Positions 9,052-17,745 of a DNA stretch of 64,000 bases are shown here, piece after piece. The notes beneath the pieces are model-generated. The model saw only the letters and a program-made list of their open reading frames with translations, did no database searches and had not been told where the DNA came from. Source of the DNA: Cerina sp048266425 (GTDB lineage Bacteria > Bacteroidota > Bacteroidia > Flavobacteriales > Flavobacteriaceae); assembly GCA_048266425.1 (NCBI GenBank), contig JBLWZN010000016.1, forward strand, positions 17,938-81,937, read 5' to 3'. The first letter of the stretch is position 1. The number at the start of each line of letters is the position of its first letter. The translations under genes were made by a program, and so were the position numbers.

Positions 9052-9840
9052 TTATTTTACCAGGTAATTTGTCGGGGTTTTGCCAAAATGCTTCTTGAAA
9101 GACGCTATAAATGAACTTGCGTTTTCATATCCTAGATCAAATGAAATTTCCTTTACACTTTTCTTCTCACCTAAGAGTTTGACTGCCTCCATTAATTTTA
9201 AGCGCATTTTCCATTCCCCAAAACCCATTCCTAATTCCTTATTAAATAATCTTGAAAGTGTTCTTGGACTTACAAACGATTTACTCGCATAATATTCCAT
9301 GGAGTGTTTATTAGAGATATCGTTCATTAAGGCGTCAATGACCATCTTTATCCTTGCGTTTTGGCTGGTTGGAAGAAATGTTGAGCTTGGCTTAAGGGTG
9401 GTAAGCTCATCCAAAAACACTTCTACAATTCTATTTTCTTGAAGGGTAAATTTGGTTGGATTGGAAAATGACACAATCTTTTCCAATAGACATATCAAAA
9501 AATTAGAGATATCAAAAGCAAAACTAACCCTCGGTAAACGGCTTAGTTTCGATACATCAATAAATGCGGTGATCACTGTTACGTTGTTCGGGAAATAAAC
9601 CTGATGCTCTTCCTGACTGGTAACCCATACCCCCTGCAATGGGTTCACTATCCATATATTATTCTTCGTCACAACCTCCATGACCCCTCCTTGGCATGTT
9701 ATGAGTTGTGCACGGGGATGTGCATGGGAATTTGCACATTTTGCATTTCGAATCTCCTCGGAATAGGTCGTAACAGGCCGTGATTCATTTATCTCGAATC
9801 CATAATCTACTGCAATGATTGTCCGGTAATCATTATTCAT
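9052..9840 (-). CDS. AraC family transcriptional regulator
   Basis: A 262-residue protein with an N-terminal cupin sensor domain (about residues 20-140, beginning with SHAHPRAQLITCQGG) and a C-terminal AraC DNA-binding domain with two helix-turn-helix motifs (about 165-262, including FVSPRTLSRLFNKELG and FDLGYENASSFIASFKKHF). This arrangement (AraC_N-type cupin with HTH_18) resembles NimR/YdeC-type regulators. It is divergent from the methyltransferase gene, with 69 bases between the starts, so it may control that gene and itself. The effector is unknown. Confidence 0.9.
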   Translation of the reverse strand: MNNDYRTIIAVDYGFEINESRPVTTYSEEIRNAKCANSHAHPRAQLITCQGGVMEVVTKNNIWIVNPLQGVWVTSQEEHQVYFPNNVTVITAFIDVSKLSRLPRVSFAFDISNFLICLLEKIVSFSNPTKFTLQENRIVEVFLDELTTLKPSSTFLPTSQNARIKMVIDALMNDISNKHSMEYYASKSFVSPRTLSRLFNKELGMGFGEWKMRLKLMEAVKLLGEKKSVKEISFDLGYENASSFIASFKKHFGKTPTNYLVK

Positions 9841-9909
9841 TATCCAAATATACTAATTAAGACTTGGTAAGGAGTCCGGAACTTTATAGCAATTTAAAAA
9901 TTCTATATT

Positions 9910-10665
9910 ATGGATGTTACAAAACACAACAAAACCGTTGTAGCCCAATTTTCAAAGCAAGCACGGGGTTACACTTCAATAACCTCCCATAGGAATGCTT
10001 TGGACAAGTTGATTAATATATCTTCAGCCACCCAAAAGGATAACGTTTTGGATATTGCCTGCGGCTCTGGTATGGTTGCCTGCGAATTCGCCAAGTACAC
10101 AAATCATGTAACGGGAATTGACATGACCCAAGGAATGCTCGATGAAGCCGTAAATGAACAAAAAGAACAAAATCTAACAAACATTACTTGGCAAATTGGG
10201 GATGTTGAACAATTACCCTACAAGGACAATGATTTTTCCATTGTAATCTCAAGATTTGGCTTTCATCATTTTCTAAACCCTGCCAAAGTATTGAATGAAA
10301 TGAAAAGGGTTTGCAAGCCCACTGGAATTGTTATAGTTGTGGATGTTTCATTGCCGGAAGCCAAAATAAAAAACTATAATCTAATGGAAAAAATCAGGGA
10401 TGATTCCCATGTGGCAGCCCTATCCTTAACCCAATTTTACACCCTTTTTGATAAAGTTGGTTTTAAGAATCCGAACAAGGATTGTTATACAATGAAGATC
10501 AGTCTTAAGGAGCAGCTCCGCGTTTCTTTTCCAAGTGATGTGGAGAAATTTAAAAACTTGGTCATTGGAGATGTTGAGGTCGATAATTTAGGGTTACAGG
10601 TCGCGGAAATTAATGGGGATTTTTTTCTGCATTATCCGATTCATATTTTTTCAGCTCGAAAATAA
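9910..10665 (+). CDS. Class I SAM-dependent methyltransferase
   Basis: A 251-residue cytosolic protein of the UbiE/Methyltransf_11 group. SAM motif I is VLDIACGSGMVACEFA (about residues 45-60), motif II is VTGIDMTQGMLDEA, and a post-motif is VISRFGFHHFLNPAKVLNEM. The methyl acceptor is not predictable: the family includes quinone, arsenite and small-molecule methylases, and no biosynthetic partners are present. It is divergent from the AraC regulator. Its 3' end is followed 106 bases later by an FAD oxidoreductase, a separate or loosely linked gene. Confidence 0.88.
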   Translation: MDVTKHNKTVVAQFSKQARGYTSITSHRNALDKLINISSATQKDNVLDIACGSGMVACEFAKYTNHVTGIDMTQGMLDEAVNEQKEQNLTNITWQIGDVEQLPYKDNDFSIVISRFGFHHFLNPAKVLNEMKRVCKPTGIVIVVDVSLPEAKIKNYNLMEKIRDDSHVAALSLTQFYTLFDKVGFKNPNKDCYTMKISLKEQLRVSFPSDVEKFKNLVIGDVEVDNLGLQVAEINGDFFLHYPIHIFSARK

Positions 10666-10771
10666 TAAGATCAACGGGGCCTTAATAAAGGGGGCTTTAT
10701 TATCGTCCTTTTCTACTTTAATCTTAATTTTGCCGTGCGCCGGGACTGAATCCCTTTTGCAAAAAGATCAC

Positions 10772-12022
10772 ATGGCTAAAAACATCATTATCATCGGGGG
10801 CGGCATCATTGGTTTGAGCACCGCATATTATTTACATCAAGAAGGACATCAGGTTACCGTACTCGATAAATCGAATATGGATCATGGCGCTTCCTATGTG
10901 AATGCAGGGTATATTACCCCAAGCCATATTATACCCCTTGCGTCTCCCGGGATGATGGCCAAAGGCATCAAATGGATGTTCAACAGTAGTAGCCCTTTTT
11001 ATATAAAACCGCGGCTCGACCTGGATTTTTTAAGATGGACATGGCAATTTAATGCTTCCTCGACCACGGCCAAGGTAGAAAAAGCCATCCCGTTGATCAA
11101 GGATATCAACCTTCTCAGTAAGGAACTATATTCCGAAATACACCAGAGCGGAAACCTGGGTGACTTTCAATTGGAAAAAAGGGGCCTTTTGATGTTGTAC
11201 AAAACGGAAAAGGAAGGCCAACACGAAAGGGAAGTTACCAAGCGGGCCCAAGATGAAGGTCTGGAAGCAAGGGAGCTAACGATGACAGAATTGCAGAATC
11301 TTCAGCCCAATTTAAGCCCAGACGTTCTAGGAGCCGTACATTACGAGTGCGATGCCCATACTACCCCGGAGGAAATCATGGGAAACCTTAAAAAATATTT
11401 GACGGTCAATGGGGTAATTATCAAGACGGGGGAAGAAGTCATCGATTTTGATTGCAATGGATCGACCATTTCCCAAGTCATAACCCAAAAGGACTCGTAC
11501 CCAGCGGATGAAATAGTTTTGGCCACGGGCTCTTGGAGCCAGGACATTGCCAAAAAATTGAATCTTAATATTGCCGTGCAGCCCGGCAAGGGGTATCGCA
11601 TCAATGTAAATAGGCCTACCGGCGTCCTAATTCCTGCCATATTGATGGAGGCCAAGGTCGCGGTTACCCCTATGAAAGGGTTTACTAGATTCGCCGGCAC
11701 CATGGAACTCTCAGGTATCAACAACAAAATCAGCAAAATAAGGGTCAACGCCATTGCGAAAGCGGCATCGTCCTACTACGAGGGACTAAAAATTACGGAA
11801 GAGGAACAGCTAAAGGCCCAGTGCGGACTTAGGCCTGTTTCACCGGATGGCCTTCCCTATATTGGCCGCACGTCCAAATGGAACAACCTGACGATTGCTA
11901 CGGGCCATGCCATGATGGGCTGGAGCCTAGGTCCCGCCACGGGAAAATTGGTATCCGAAATTATCACGGGGAAAAAGCTTTCAATGAATATCCAAGGGTT
12001 GGCTCCAGAACGCAAGTTGTAA
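10772..12022 (+). CDS. DadA-like FAD-dependent amine/amino-acid oxidoreductase
   Basis: A 416-residue protein of the DAO superfamily. An N-terminal dinucleotide fold has IIIIGGGIIGLSTAYYLHQEG (about residues 4-24). The substrate/FAD domain ends with CGLRPVSPDGLPYIG and ATGHAMMGWSLGPATG, the typical D-amino-acid dehydrogenase (DadA) C-terminus. It likely oxidises a D-amino acid or a secondary amine such as hydroxyproline, passing electrons to quinone. The substrate is not readable here. The frame is open upstream to 10613, overlapping the methyltransferase, but the ATG at 10772 directly before the FAD fold is the sensible start. Confidence 0.88.
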   Translation: MAKNIIIIGGGIIGLSTAYYLHQEGHQVTVLDKSNMDHGASYVNAGYITPSHIIPLASPGMMAKGIKWMFNSSSPFYIKPRLDLDFLRWTWQFNASSTTAKVEKAIPLIKDINLLSKELYSEIHQSGNLGDFQLEKRGLLMLYKTEKEGQHEREVTKRAQDEGLEARELTMTELQNLQPNLSPDVLGAVHYECDAHTTPEEIMGNLKKYLTVNGVIIKTGEEVIDFDCNGSTISQVITQKDSYPADEIVLATGSWSQDIAKKLNLNIAVQPGKGYRINVNRPTGVLIPAILMEAKVAVTPMKGFTRFAGTMELSGINNKISKIRVNAIAKAASSYYEGLKITEEEQLKAQCGLRPVSPDGLPYIGRTSKWNNLTIATGHAMMGWSLGPATGKLVSEIITGKKLSMNIQGLAPERKL

Positions 12023-12255
12023 CAAGGAACGGGTCATTGGGCCATGTTGTAAATCTGGAATGCCGACCGTATTTTTAAGTATTACGGGGCGCCTAGATTA
12101 CATAGCAATAGGCTACAATTAACTGCTGGAACTACCAAAATGTATGGGCTTACCTGAATGCAGCCTAGTTTCCTTCGTCTACCTTCCTACCCTAATTTTT
12201 CACGATCCTACCTAAATTTAACAGAACAATTTAGAGGCAAATCACTTTTTTCCAG

Positions 12256-12263
12256 TATATTTG
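12256..12263 (+). promoter_or_regulatory. Probable -7 box upstream of the MerR/B12 regulator
   Basis: TATATTTG matches the Bacteroidota -7 consensus TAnnTTTG exactly and ends 21 bases before the ATG at 12285. No TTTG is found at the 19-base spacing; TTTA at 12230-12233 is the nearest candidate, so the -33 part is weak. An activator or alternative recognition is possible. Confidence 0.45.
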
Positions 12264-12284
12264 TTTAACATTATACAAAAAAAC

Positions 12285-13190
12285 ATGAACAATGTTAAGG
12301 AAGCTTTCAGCATACGGGATTTAGAAAACCTTTCCGGCATCAAGGCCCATACCATTCGGATTTGGGAAAAACGATATGGCCTTCTTGAACCCGAACGTAC
12401 GGACACGAACATTCGATCTTATAGTTTGGAAAATTTGCAAAAACTATTGAATGTCACGCTACTCTACAACAATGGGTATAAAATTTCCAAAATAGCCACA
12501 CTCCCGGTAACCGAAATCCCCGTATTGGTAAACAAACTAAGCGTCAAGGAAAACGACAAGGATCACATAATCAATTCCCTAAAACTTGCTATGGTGAATT
12601 TTGATCAAGTACTTTTCCAAAATACGTATAACGAATTGACCCTTAACAAATCCTTTAGGGAAATATTCAGTTCCATCTTGATCCCCCTTCTAAACCAATT
12701 GGGAATGCTTTGGCAAACGGACCATATACATTCTTCCCATGAACATTTTATGACAGGGCTGATCCGACAAAAAATAATAGCCAATACAGAAAAATTGCAT
12801 CTAAACGATCCGATCAAGAAAGACCGGACCTTCGTCCTTTTCCTCCCGGATAATGAGATCCACGAAATCGGGCTTTTATACATTAACTACGAATTGTTAC
12901 TTCGAGGCTACAAAACCATTTATCTAGGACAAACCGTCTCCATCGACAGCCTTAAGGATTTGGATATTGTAAAGGAGAACCTCCATTTTATTTCCTATTT
13001 TACCGTGCAGCCGACCAAGGACAAATTGGAAAGCTACCTAGAGCAATTCGACAAAGAAATTAACCTTGGTCCTGGTAAAAAACTATGGATTCTGGGGTAT
13101 CAGACCCAATATCTGGAAGAAGATAAACTTCCGGATTACATAGAGACCTTTAAATCCATACCAGACGTTGTCCAAAAGATTTACGCATAA
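12285..13190 (+). CDS. MerR-type regulator with B12-binding domain (CarH/LitR-like)
   Basis: A 301-residue protein. A MerR helix-turn-helix occupies about residues 5-75 (SIRDLENLSGIKAHTIRIWE and KRYGLLEP). It is followed by a cap helix domain and a cobalamin-binding fold. Two diagnostic motifs are intact: W-x9-EH (W143, E153, H154), which in CarH surrounds the adenosyl group, and E-x-H-x-x-G (E191, H193, G196), whose His is the lower cobalt ligand. In CarH, AdoB12 holds a DNA-bound tetramer in the dark and light breaks it up. The gene heads the crt cluster with 13 bases to crtI, so it probably regulates carotenoid synthesis. An in-frame TTG at 12261 exists, but the ATG at 12285 fits the family start. 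Confidence 0.88.
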   Translation: MNNVKEAFSIRDLENLSGIKAHTIRIWEKRYGLLEPERTDTNIRSYSLENLQKLLNVTLLYNNGYKISKIATLPVTEIPVLVNKLSVKENDKDHIINSLKLAMVNFDQVLFQNTYNELTLNKSFREIFSSILIPLLNQLGMLWQTDHIHSSHEHFMTGLIRQKIIANTEKLHLNDPIKKDRTFVLFLPDNEIHEIGLLYINYELLLRGYKTIYLGQTVSIDSLKDLDIVKENLHFISYFTVQPTKDKLESYLEQFDKEINLGPGKKLWILGYQTQYLEEDKLPDYIETFKSIPDVVQKIYA

Positions 13191-13203
13191 AGAGATCAGG
13201 GCA

Positions 13204-14667
13204 ATGAAAAAGAAAGTAGTGATCATAGGGTCTGGGTTTTCTTCGCTTTCGGCCTCCTGCTACCTGGCACAACAAGGGTTTGAAGTAGAAATTTATGAAA
13301 AAAACAACGCCGTAGGCGGTAGGGCAGGTCAATTGCTGATCGAGGGATACACGTTCGATACGGGACCTAGCTGGTACTGGATGCCCGATGTGTTTGAGCG
13401 GTTTTTTAAGGATTTCGGTAGGGCAACCTCCGATTTTTATACGTTGGAGAAATTGGATCCCGCCTATCGGATTTTCTTTCAGGATGAAATTATAACCGTT
13501 GGCAGCGGAATCGATAAAATATGCCAAGAGTTCGAACGCATTGAAAAAGGAAGTGCGGTACAACTAAATAAGTTCATGGCAATGGCCAAGGAAAATTACA
13601 AAATCGCAATGCAGGAAATTGTCCACAAGCCCGGCCTAACCCCATTGGAACTAGTGACCTGGGACACCGTATTGCGAATGGATCGATTCTTTAATACCAT
13701 AAGCCAGGAAATACGTAAAAGGTTTAAAAATCCCAAACTGATTTCATTACTGGAGTTCCCGGTCCTTTTTTTAGGGGCAAAACCTACCCGCACACCATCC
13801 TTCTATAGTTTTATGAATTTTGCCGATTTTGGACTTGGGACCTGGCATCCTAAAGGAGGCATGTATCAAATCGTAAAGGCCATGAAAAATTTGGCCGAAG
13901 AACTGGGGGTAAGGATAAAAACTAACGTAGCGGTCGATAAAATCCACGTAGTTCGTGGAAAAGTGTCAGGGATACAGGTCAATGACGAATACATTGAAGC
14001 GGATATAGTGGTCTGCGGAGCCGATTATCACCATTCCGAATCCCTTTTGGATGAGAAATATAGACAATATTCGGAGGCATATTGGGCAAAAAGGACTTTT
14101 GCCCCCTCCTCCCTCCTATTTTATGTCGGGTTTGATCGAAAATTGGATGATGTAGGCCACCACAACCTGTTTTTCGATACCGATTTTGAAAAACATGCCG
14201 AAGAAATCTATGACCATCCCCAATGGCCTACAGACCCGTTATTTTATGCCAATTTCCCTTCAAAAACAGATCCAACCATGGCCCCGAAAGGTGGGGAAAA
14301 TGGCTTCTTTCTAATTCCGATAGCTCCAGATTTGGAAGATTCCCTTGAAACAAGGGAACGCTATTTTGAAATTATGATTCAAAGGCTTGAAGAACGGACC
14401 GCCCAAAATATCCGCAAGAACATTGTTTTTAAGGAAAGTTTCTGTGTAAGCGATTTCAAGGAAAAATATAATTCCTATAAGGGCAATGCCTATGGAATGG
14501 CGAATACACTAAGGCAAACCGCCTTTTTACGACCCAAATTAAAGAGCAAGAAAGTGAAAAACCTGTTTTTTACTGGGCAGCTCACCGTTCCCGGTCCAGG
14601 AGTTCCCCCTTCTATAATTTCCGGAAAATTGGTGTCTGAACTTATTTCTAAAACTGTAATCCCTTAA
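13204..14667 (+). CDS. crtI: Phytoene desaturase
   Basis: A 487-residue FAD enzyme. The N-terminal dinucleotide fold has KVVIIGSGFSSLSASCYLAQ, then GGRAGQLLIEGYTFDTGPSW. The C-terminus FTGQLTVPGPGVPPSIISGK is the CrtI signature. It converts phytoene into lycopene (or related desaturation states) at the membrane. It is the second gene of the cluster, with 13 bases after the MerR/B12 gene and three bases before crtB, so co-transcription is almost certain. The ATG at 13204 is chosen because the FAD motif starts there. The longer upstream reading overlaps the preceding gene. Confidence 0.95.
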   Translation: MKKKVVIIGSGFSSLSASCYLAQQGFEVEIYEKNNAVGGRAGQLLIEGYTFDTGPSWYWMPDVFERFFKDFGRATSDFYTLEKLDPAYRIFFQDEIITVGSGIDKICQEFERIEKGSAVQLNKFMAMAKENYKIAMQEIVHKPGLTPLELVTWDTVLRMDRFFNTISQEIRKRFKNPKLISLLEFPVLFLGAKPTRTPSFYSFMNFADFGLGTWHPKGGMYQIVKAMKNLAEELGVRIKTNVAVDKIHVVRGKVSGIQVNDEYIEADIVVCGADYHHSESLLDEKYRQYSEAYWAKRTFAPSSLLFYVGFDRKLDDVGHHNLFFDTDFEKHAEEIYDHPQWPTDPLFYANFPSKTDPTMAPKGGENGFFLIPIAPDLEDSLETRERYFEIMIQRLEERTAQNIRKNIVFKESFCVSDFKEKYNSYKGNAYGMANTLRQTAFLRPKLKSKKVKNLFFTGQLTVPGPGVPPSIISGKLVSELISKTVIP

Positions 14668-14670
14668 CCC

Positions 14671-15510
14671 ATGAAGGCTACTTTTGACAATTTATCCCGT
14701 AGCTGTAGCAAGATTGTAACACAATCCTATAGCACCTCCTTTTCCTCGGCAACTAAAATGTTGGCGCCCTCCATACGCAGTGATATCTATAATATTTACG
14801 GTTTTGTCCGTTTCGCGGACGAGATTGTCGACACCTTTCACGAATACAATAAGGAAGAATTATTGGATGACTTGGAACGGGATTTAAAATACGCGCTAAC
14901 AAACAAGATCAGCCTAAATCCGATTCTAAACTCGTTTCAGTACACCTATCATAAATATTGCATTCCTTATAATTTGGTAGCCTCCTTTTTGGAGAGCATG
15001 CGTATGGATCTTACGATGCAGGCATTCGAAACCGAAGCCGAATACAGATCCTATATTTATGGGTCGGCGGACGCAGTGGGACTTATGTGCCTACATGTTT
15101 TTACGCAGGGCGATAAGTTAAAATACGGGCAACTTAAGGTATCTGCCATGGCTTTGGGCTCCGCTTTTCAAAAGGTCAATTTCCTAAGGGATCTAAAGAG
15201 CGATTTTGAAGACCTAAATCGTTCGTATTTTCCAAAAATCAATGTAAGGGAGCTTGATGAAGTTTCAAAAAAGGCCATCATTCAAGAAATTGAATCCGAT
15301 TTTGCCCTGGGGCTTTCCGGAATATTAAGATTGCCCAATTCATCGAAATTTGGGGTCTACATGGCTTACCGATATTATCGGGAACTTTTAAGAAAACTAA
15401 AAAACACCCCCTCCCTGGAAATCAAGAAAAAAAGGATTCGGGTTTCCAATTATGAAAAGCTGGGATTACTGGCCAGCACGTACGTGAATTATAAATTGGG
15501 AATGGTATGA
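14671..15510 (+). CDS. crtB: Phytoene synthase
   Basis: A 279-residue trans-isoprenyl diphosphate synthase of the squalene/phytoene synthase family. The two Asp-rich motifs are RFADEIVD (about residues 48-55) and NFLRDLKSD (about 170-178). They bind the Mg-diphosphates of two geranylgeranyl-PP molecules. The conserved SYSTSF stretch is near residues 19-24 and YGSADAVGLM near 130-139. It makes phytoene for CrtI. It starts three bases after the crtI stop; crtZ follows after 104 bases. Confidence 0.95.
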   Translation: MKATFDNLSRSCSKIVTQSYSTSFSSATKMLAPSIRSDIYNIYGFVRFADEIVDTFHEYNKEELLDDLERDLKYALTNKISLNPILNSFQYTYHKYCIPYNLVASFLESMRMDLTMQAFETEAEYRSYIYGSADAVGLMCLHVFTQGDKLKYGQLKVSAMALGSAFQKVNFLRDLKSDFEDLNRSYFPKINVRELDEVSKKAIIQEIESDFALGLSGILRLPNSSKFGVYMAYRYYRELLRKLKNTPSLEIKKKRIRVSNYEKLGLLASTYVNYKLGMV

Positions 15511-15614
15511 GCCGAGATATAGGGTTATTGGGTTACTTGTTTACTGGATGGTTTAAAAACACAACATAATAACATGTCAATCACATCCCAATCTTCAACT
15601 AATAAAATGAACAC

Positions 15615-16064
15615 ATGAAGTTACTCATCTGGGTTTTACTTTTCATTAGCGTATTCTGCTTTATGGAATTCATGGCATGGTTTACCCATAAGTATATTAT
15701 GCATGGATTTCTGTGGAAATTGCACAAGGATCACCATAAAAAGGACCATGGTTCCTGGTTTGAGCGCAACGACCTCTTTTTCGTCTTCTATGCCCTTGTA
15801 AGCATGGTTTTCTTTTGGTTGGGTGCACAAACCGGGTTTTGGCAGGGATGGGCCATTGGCTTTGGCATTTTAGCGTACGGAATCGCCTACTTCACGGTCC
15901 ACGACATTTTTATACATCAGCGCTTTAAATGGCTACGGAACACCAACAATCGCTATGCAAAAGGCCTCCGAAGGGCCCACAAGATGCACCATAAGCATTT
16001 GGATAAATCCGATGGGGAATGTTTTGGGATGCTTTTTGTCCCGTTTAAGTATTTTAAGAAGTAA
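15615..16064 (+). CDS. crtZ: Beta-carotene hydroxylase
   Basis: A 149-residue membrane di-iron hydroxylase of the fatty-acid hydroxylase superfamily. The His clusters are visible: HKYIMHGFLW with KLHKDHHKKDHG, HDIFIHQRF, and HKMHHKHLDK. CrtZ adds 3-hydroxyl groups to beta-ionone rings, giving zeaxanthin, the usual yellow pigment of marine flavobacteria. It has several membrane segments (about residues 2-20, 57-75, 80-98). It is the last gene of the visible crt cluster. Its cyclic substrate needs a lycopene cyclase, which I do not find in the window. Confidence 0.93.
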   Translation: MKLLIWVLLFISVFCFMEFMAWFTHKYIMHGFLWKLHKDHHKKDHGSWFERNDLFFVFYALVSMVFFWLGAQTGFWQGWAIGFGILAYGIAYFTVHDIFIHQRFKWLRNTNNRYAKGLRRAHKMHHKHLDKSDGECFGMLFVPFKYFKK

Positions 16065-16170
16065 GTTTATTAGTTTAAATACTTAAAAGTTTAGACCAAA
16101 CTTAAATTTGAGCTTGAGCTTGAACTAGGTTACTGGGCGTAGCCGTAGTATGGAACTTGAGTTTAGTCCA

Positions 16171-16806
16171 CTATTCCTTCAACAACCCGTCCAACAACGA
16201 TTTTATTTTATCCGTGTTCCAATCGGCAGCATTGGTCTCGGCAACCCTAATCTTCCCTTCCTTGTCGATAATATAGGTGGAGGGCAGGAGTTTGGAGGCC
16301 AACAGACTTGGCGCCTCGGTCCTGGCATAATAAACGGGAAGGCCTTCGTATCCGTGCTTTTTTAGAAAAGCTTCCACTTTTTCCGGTTTATCCTGGGCCA
16401 CGAACATAAAAACAACCTGATCCCCATATCCGTTATACAACTCCTGTAAACTGGGCATCTCTGCCACACAGGGCGGACACCACGTAGCCCAAAAATTGAC
16501 AAGTACCACCTTTCCTTCTTGATCCCTAAAATCAAATTCCTTGCCGTGCGTGTCTTGTAAGTCCCAATCATAATTATCCAGCGAAACCTGCATCCCCTCT
16601 TTGACAACGGCGGCACCACTAGATAACAATCTACCGATATGTACCCGGGCATAAAATCCGACCGGGGTGAACACCAAAAGGATTATCCCTATAACGAACA
16701 ACCCATTTACAATTTGCTTTTTACTGAGTTTCACGCTTTTAATTTTTAGTTGCTTTCCGGAAATTTGATAAAAGCAGATGGACAAAAGACATCTTCCCAA
16801 TATCAT
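16171..16806 (-). CDS. TlpA-like thiol-disulfide oxidoreductase
   Basis: A thioredoxin-fold protein anchored by one N-terminal membrane helix (about residues 33-52), with the domain in the periplasm. The active site is FWATWCPPC (Cys110, Cys113), and the cis-Pro region is LLPSTYIIDKEGKIRV. Up to 211 residues are open. The first 30 or so look unlike a signal anchor, so the true start may be the GTG at 16734 (VKLSKKQIV), which would shorten it by 24 residues. TlpA/ResA proteins reduce disulfides, often for cytochrome c maturation. A second, cysteine-less copy lies 80 bases upstream on the same strand, so the two probably form one transcript. Confidence 0.88.
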   Translation of the reverse strand: MILGRCLLSICFYQISGKQLKIKSVKLSKKQIVNGLFVIGIILLVFTPVGFYARVHIGRLLSSGAAVVKEGMQVSLDNYDWDLQDTHGKEFDFRDQEGKVVLVNFWATWCPPCVAEMPSLQELYNGYGDQVVFMFVAQDKPEKVEAFLKKHGYEGLPVYYARTEAPSLLASKLLPSTYIIDKEGKIRVAETNAADWNTDKIKSLLDGLLKE

Positions 16807-16886
16807 CCTGCAAACTTTCCCAAGTCACGCTATAGTCCCTTGTCTATTTTCTATGGTCTCTTCTCTATTTTCTATTTTCTATTCCC

Positions 16887-17447
16887 TCATTCCGCTATTA
16901 AGGAATCCAAGAGCCCCCTAACCTTATCATTGTCCCAATCGGCTATTCCTTTTTGGTGTACCCTAATCTTTCCCAATTTATCCAGGATATAGGTAGCTGG
17001 AACCTGAGTGGTATCTATGGGCGTTTTTTCACCAACAATACGGTAAGTTACCGGGAAGTCATAATCATTTTTTTTCATAAACTCTTCAACAGGGTAGCGC
17101 TCCTCATTGGTGACGATATAAAAGTCGACCTTGCCTTGGTACTCGTCGGCCAATTTTTGGATCCCGTTTAGTTCCGCAGCGCTGGGCAAGAGCCAGGAGG
17201 CCCACAAATTGATAAAAACCACATCCCCTTTAGATCGTTCAAAATTGAAAGTCTGCCCCTCGGCATCCCGTAATTTCCAATCATAGGTGGGGATTTGTTG
17301 CAAATTCGACTGTTGTTCCAACTCTGGATCAAAGGTAAATAACCTAGTCAACCACACCTTGCTCCAATAGCCCACGGGGGTAATAAAAAAAGAGACCACA
17401 AATACAATCAACAAAATATTAAGGCCGGTCTTTCTTTTTATTTTCAT
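16887..17447 (-). CDS. TlpA-like protein without active-site cysteines
   Basis: A 186-residue paralogue of the downstream TlpA-like protein. It has the same N-terminal anchor (TPVGYWSK matches TPVGFYAR in the other), the same domain layout, the same cis-Pro segment (QVPATYILDKLGKIRV) and a similar end (DWDNDKVRGLLDSLI against DWNTDKIKSLLDGLL). Where the active site should be, it has NLWASWLLPSAAEL: residues 86-89 are LLPS instead of CPPC, so no redox chemistry by the usual route is possible. It likely works as a binding or scaffold partner of the intact copy. The frame is intact over its whole length, so it is not an obvious pseudogene. Confidence 0.85.
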   Translation of the reverse strand: MKIKRKTGLNILLIVFVVSFFITPVGYWSKVWLTRLFTFDPELEQQSNLQQIPTYDWKLRDAEGQTFNFERSKGDVVFINLWASWLLPSAAELNGIQKLADEYQGKVDFYIVTNEERYPVEEFMKKNDYDFPVTYRIVGEKTPIDTTQVPATYILDKLGKIRVHQKGIADWDNDKVRGLLDSLIAE

Positions 17448-17689
17448 CGTTTATACATTTTTTATGCTTTTTCCAAACAGGATTAAGGGAATTCCGGGTA
17501 ATTCATTGATTCCGGCCCTGGGCCAAACCCGAACCCTTGGAATCGAGCATGGGCAAAGCTACGGTTTAAAATCTTAATTCCAAGGCTTGAAAAATCCCTA
17601 AATGCAAGCCCGACAGCGCGTTTCTGAAGGGGAACGGATAGGGAAAGACATAAAATCCAGGGTCCTAATAGAATTGTGTATAATAAGCC

Positions 17690-17717
17690 AAAAAACTCCT
17701 GACGATAATCAGGAGTT
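17690..17717 (-). terminator. Rho-independent terminator of the aconitase gene
   Basis: On the minus strand a 9-bp stem AACTCCTGA/TCAGGAGTT (17694-17717) with a 6-base loop is followed by a T-run (complement of the A's at 17690-17695). It is 28 bases after the aconitase stop. The rest of 17448-17745 holds nothing I can identify. Confidence 0.85.
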
Positions 17718-17745
17718 TATATTATAGAACAAACCAGCTTAAAAA

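Noticed and set aside
10613..10771. N-terminal extension of the DadA-like oxidoreductase
   Set aside because: The added 53 codons overlap the methyltransferase end and precede the FAD motif, which normally begins the protein.
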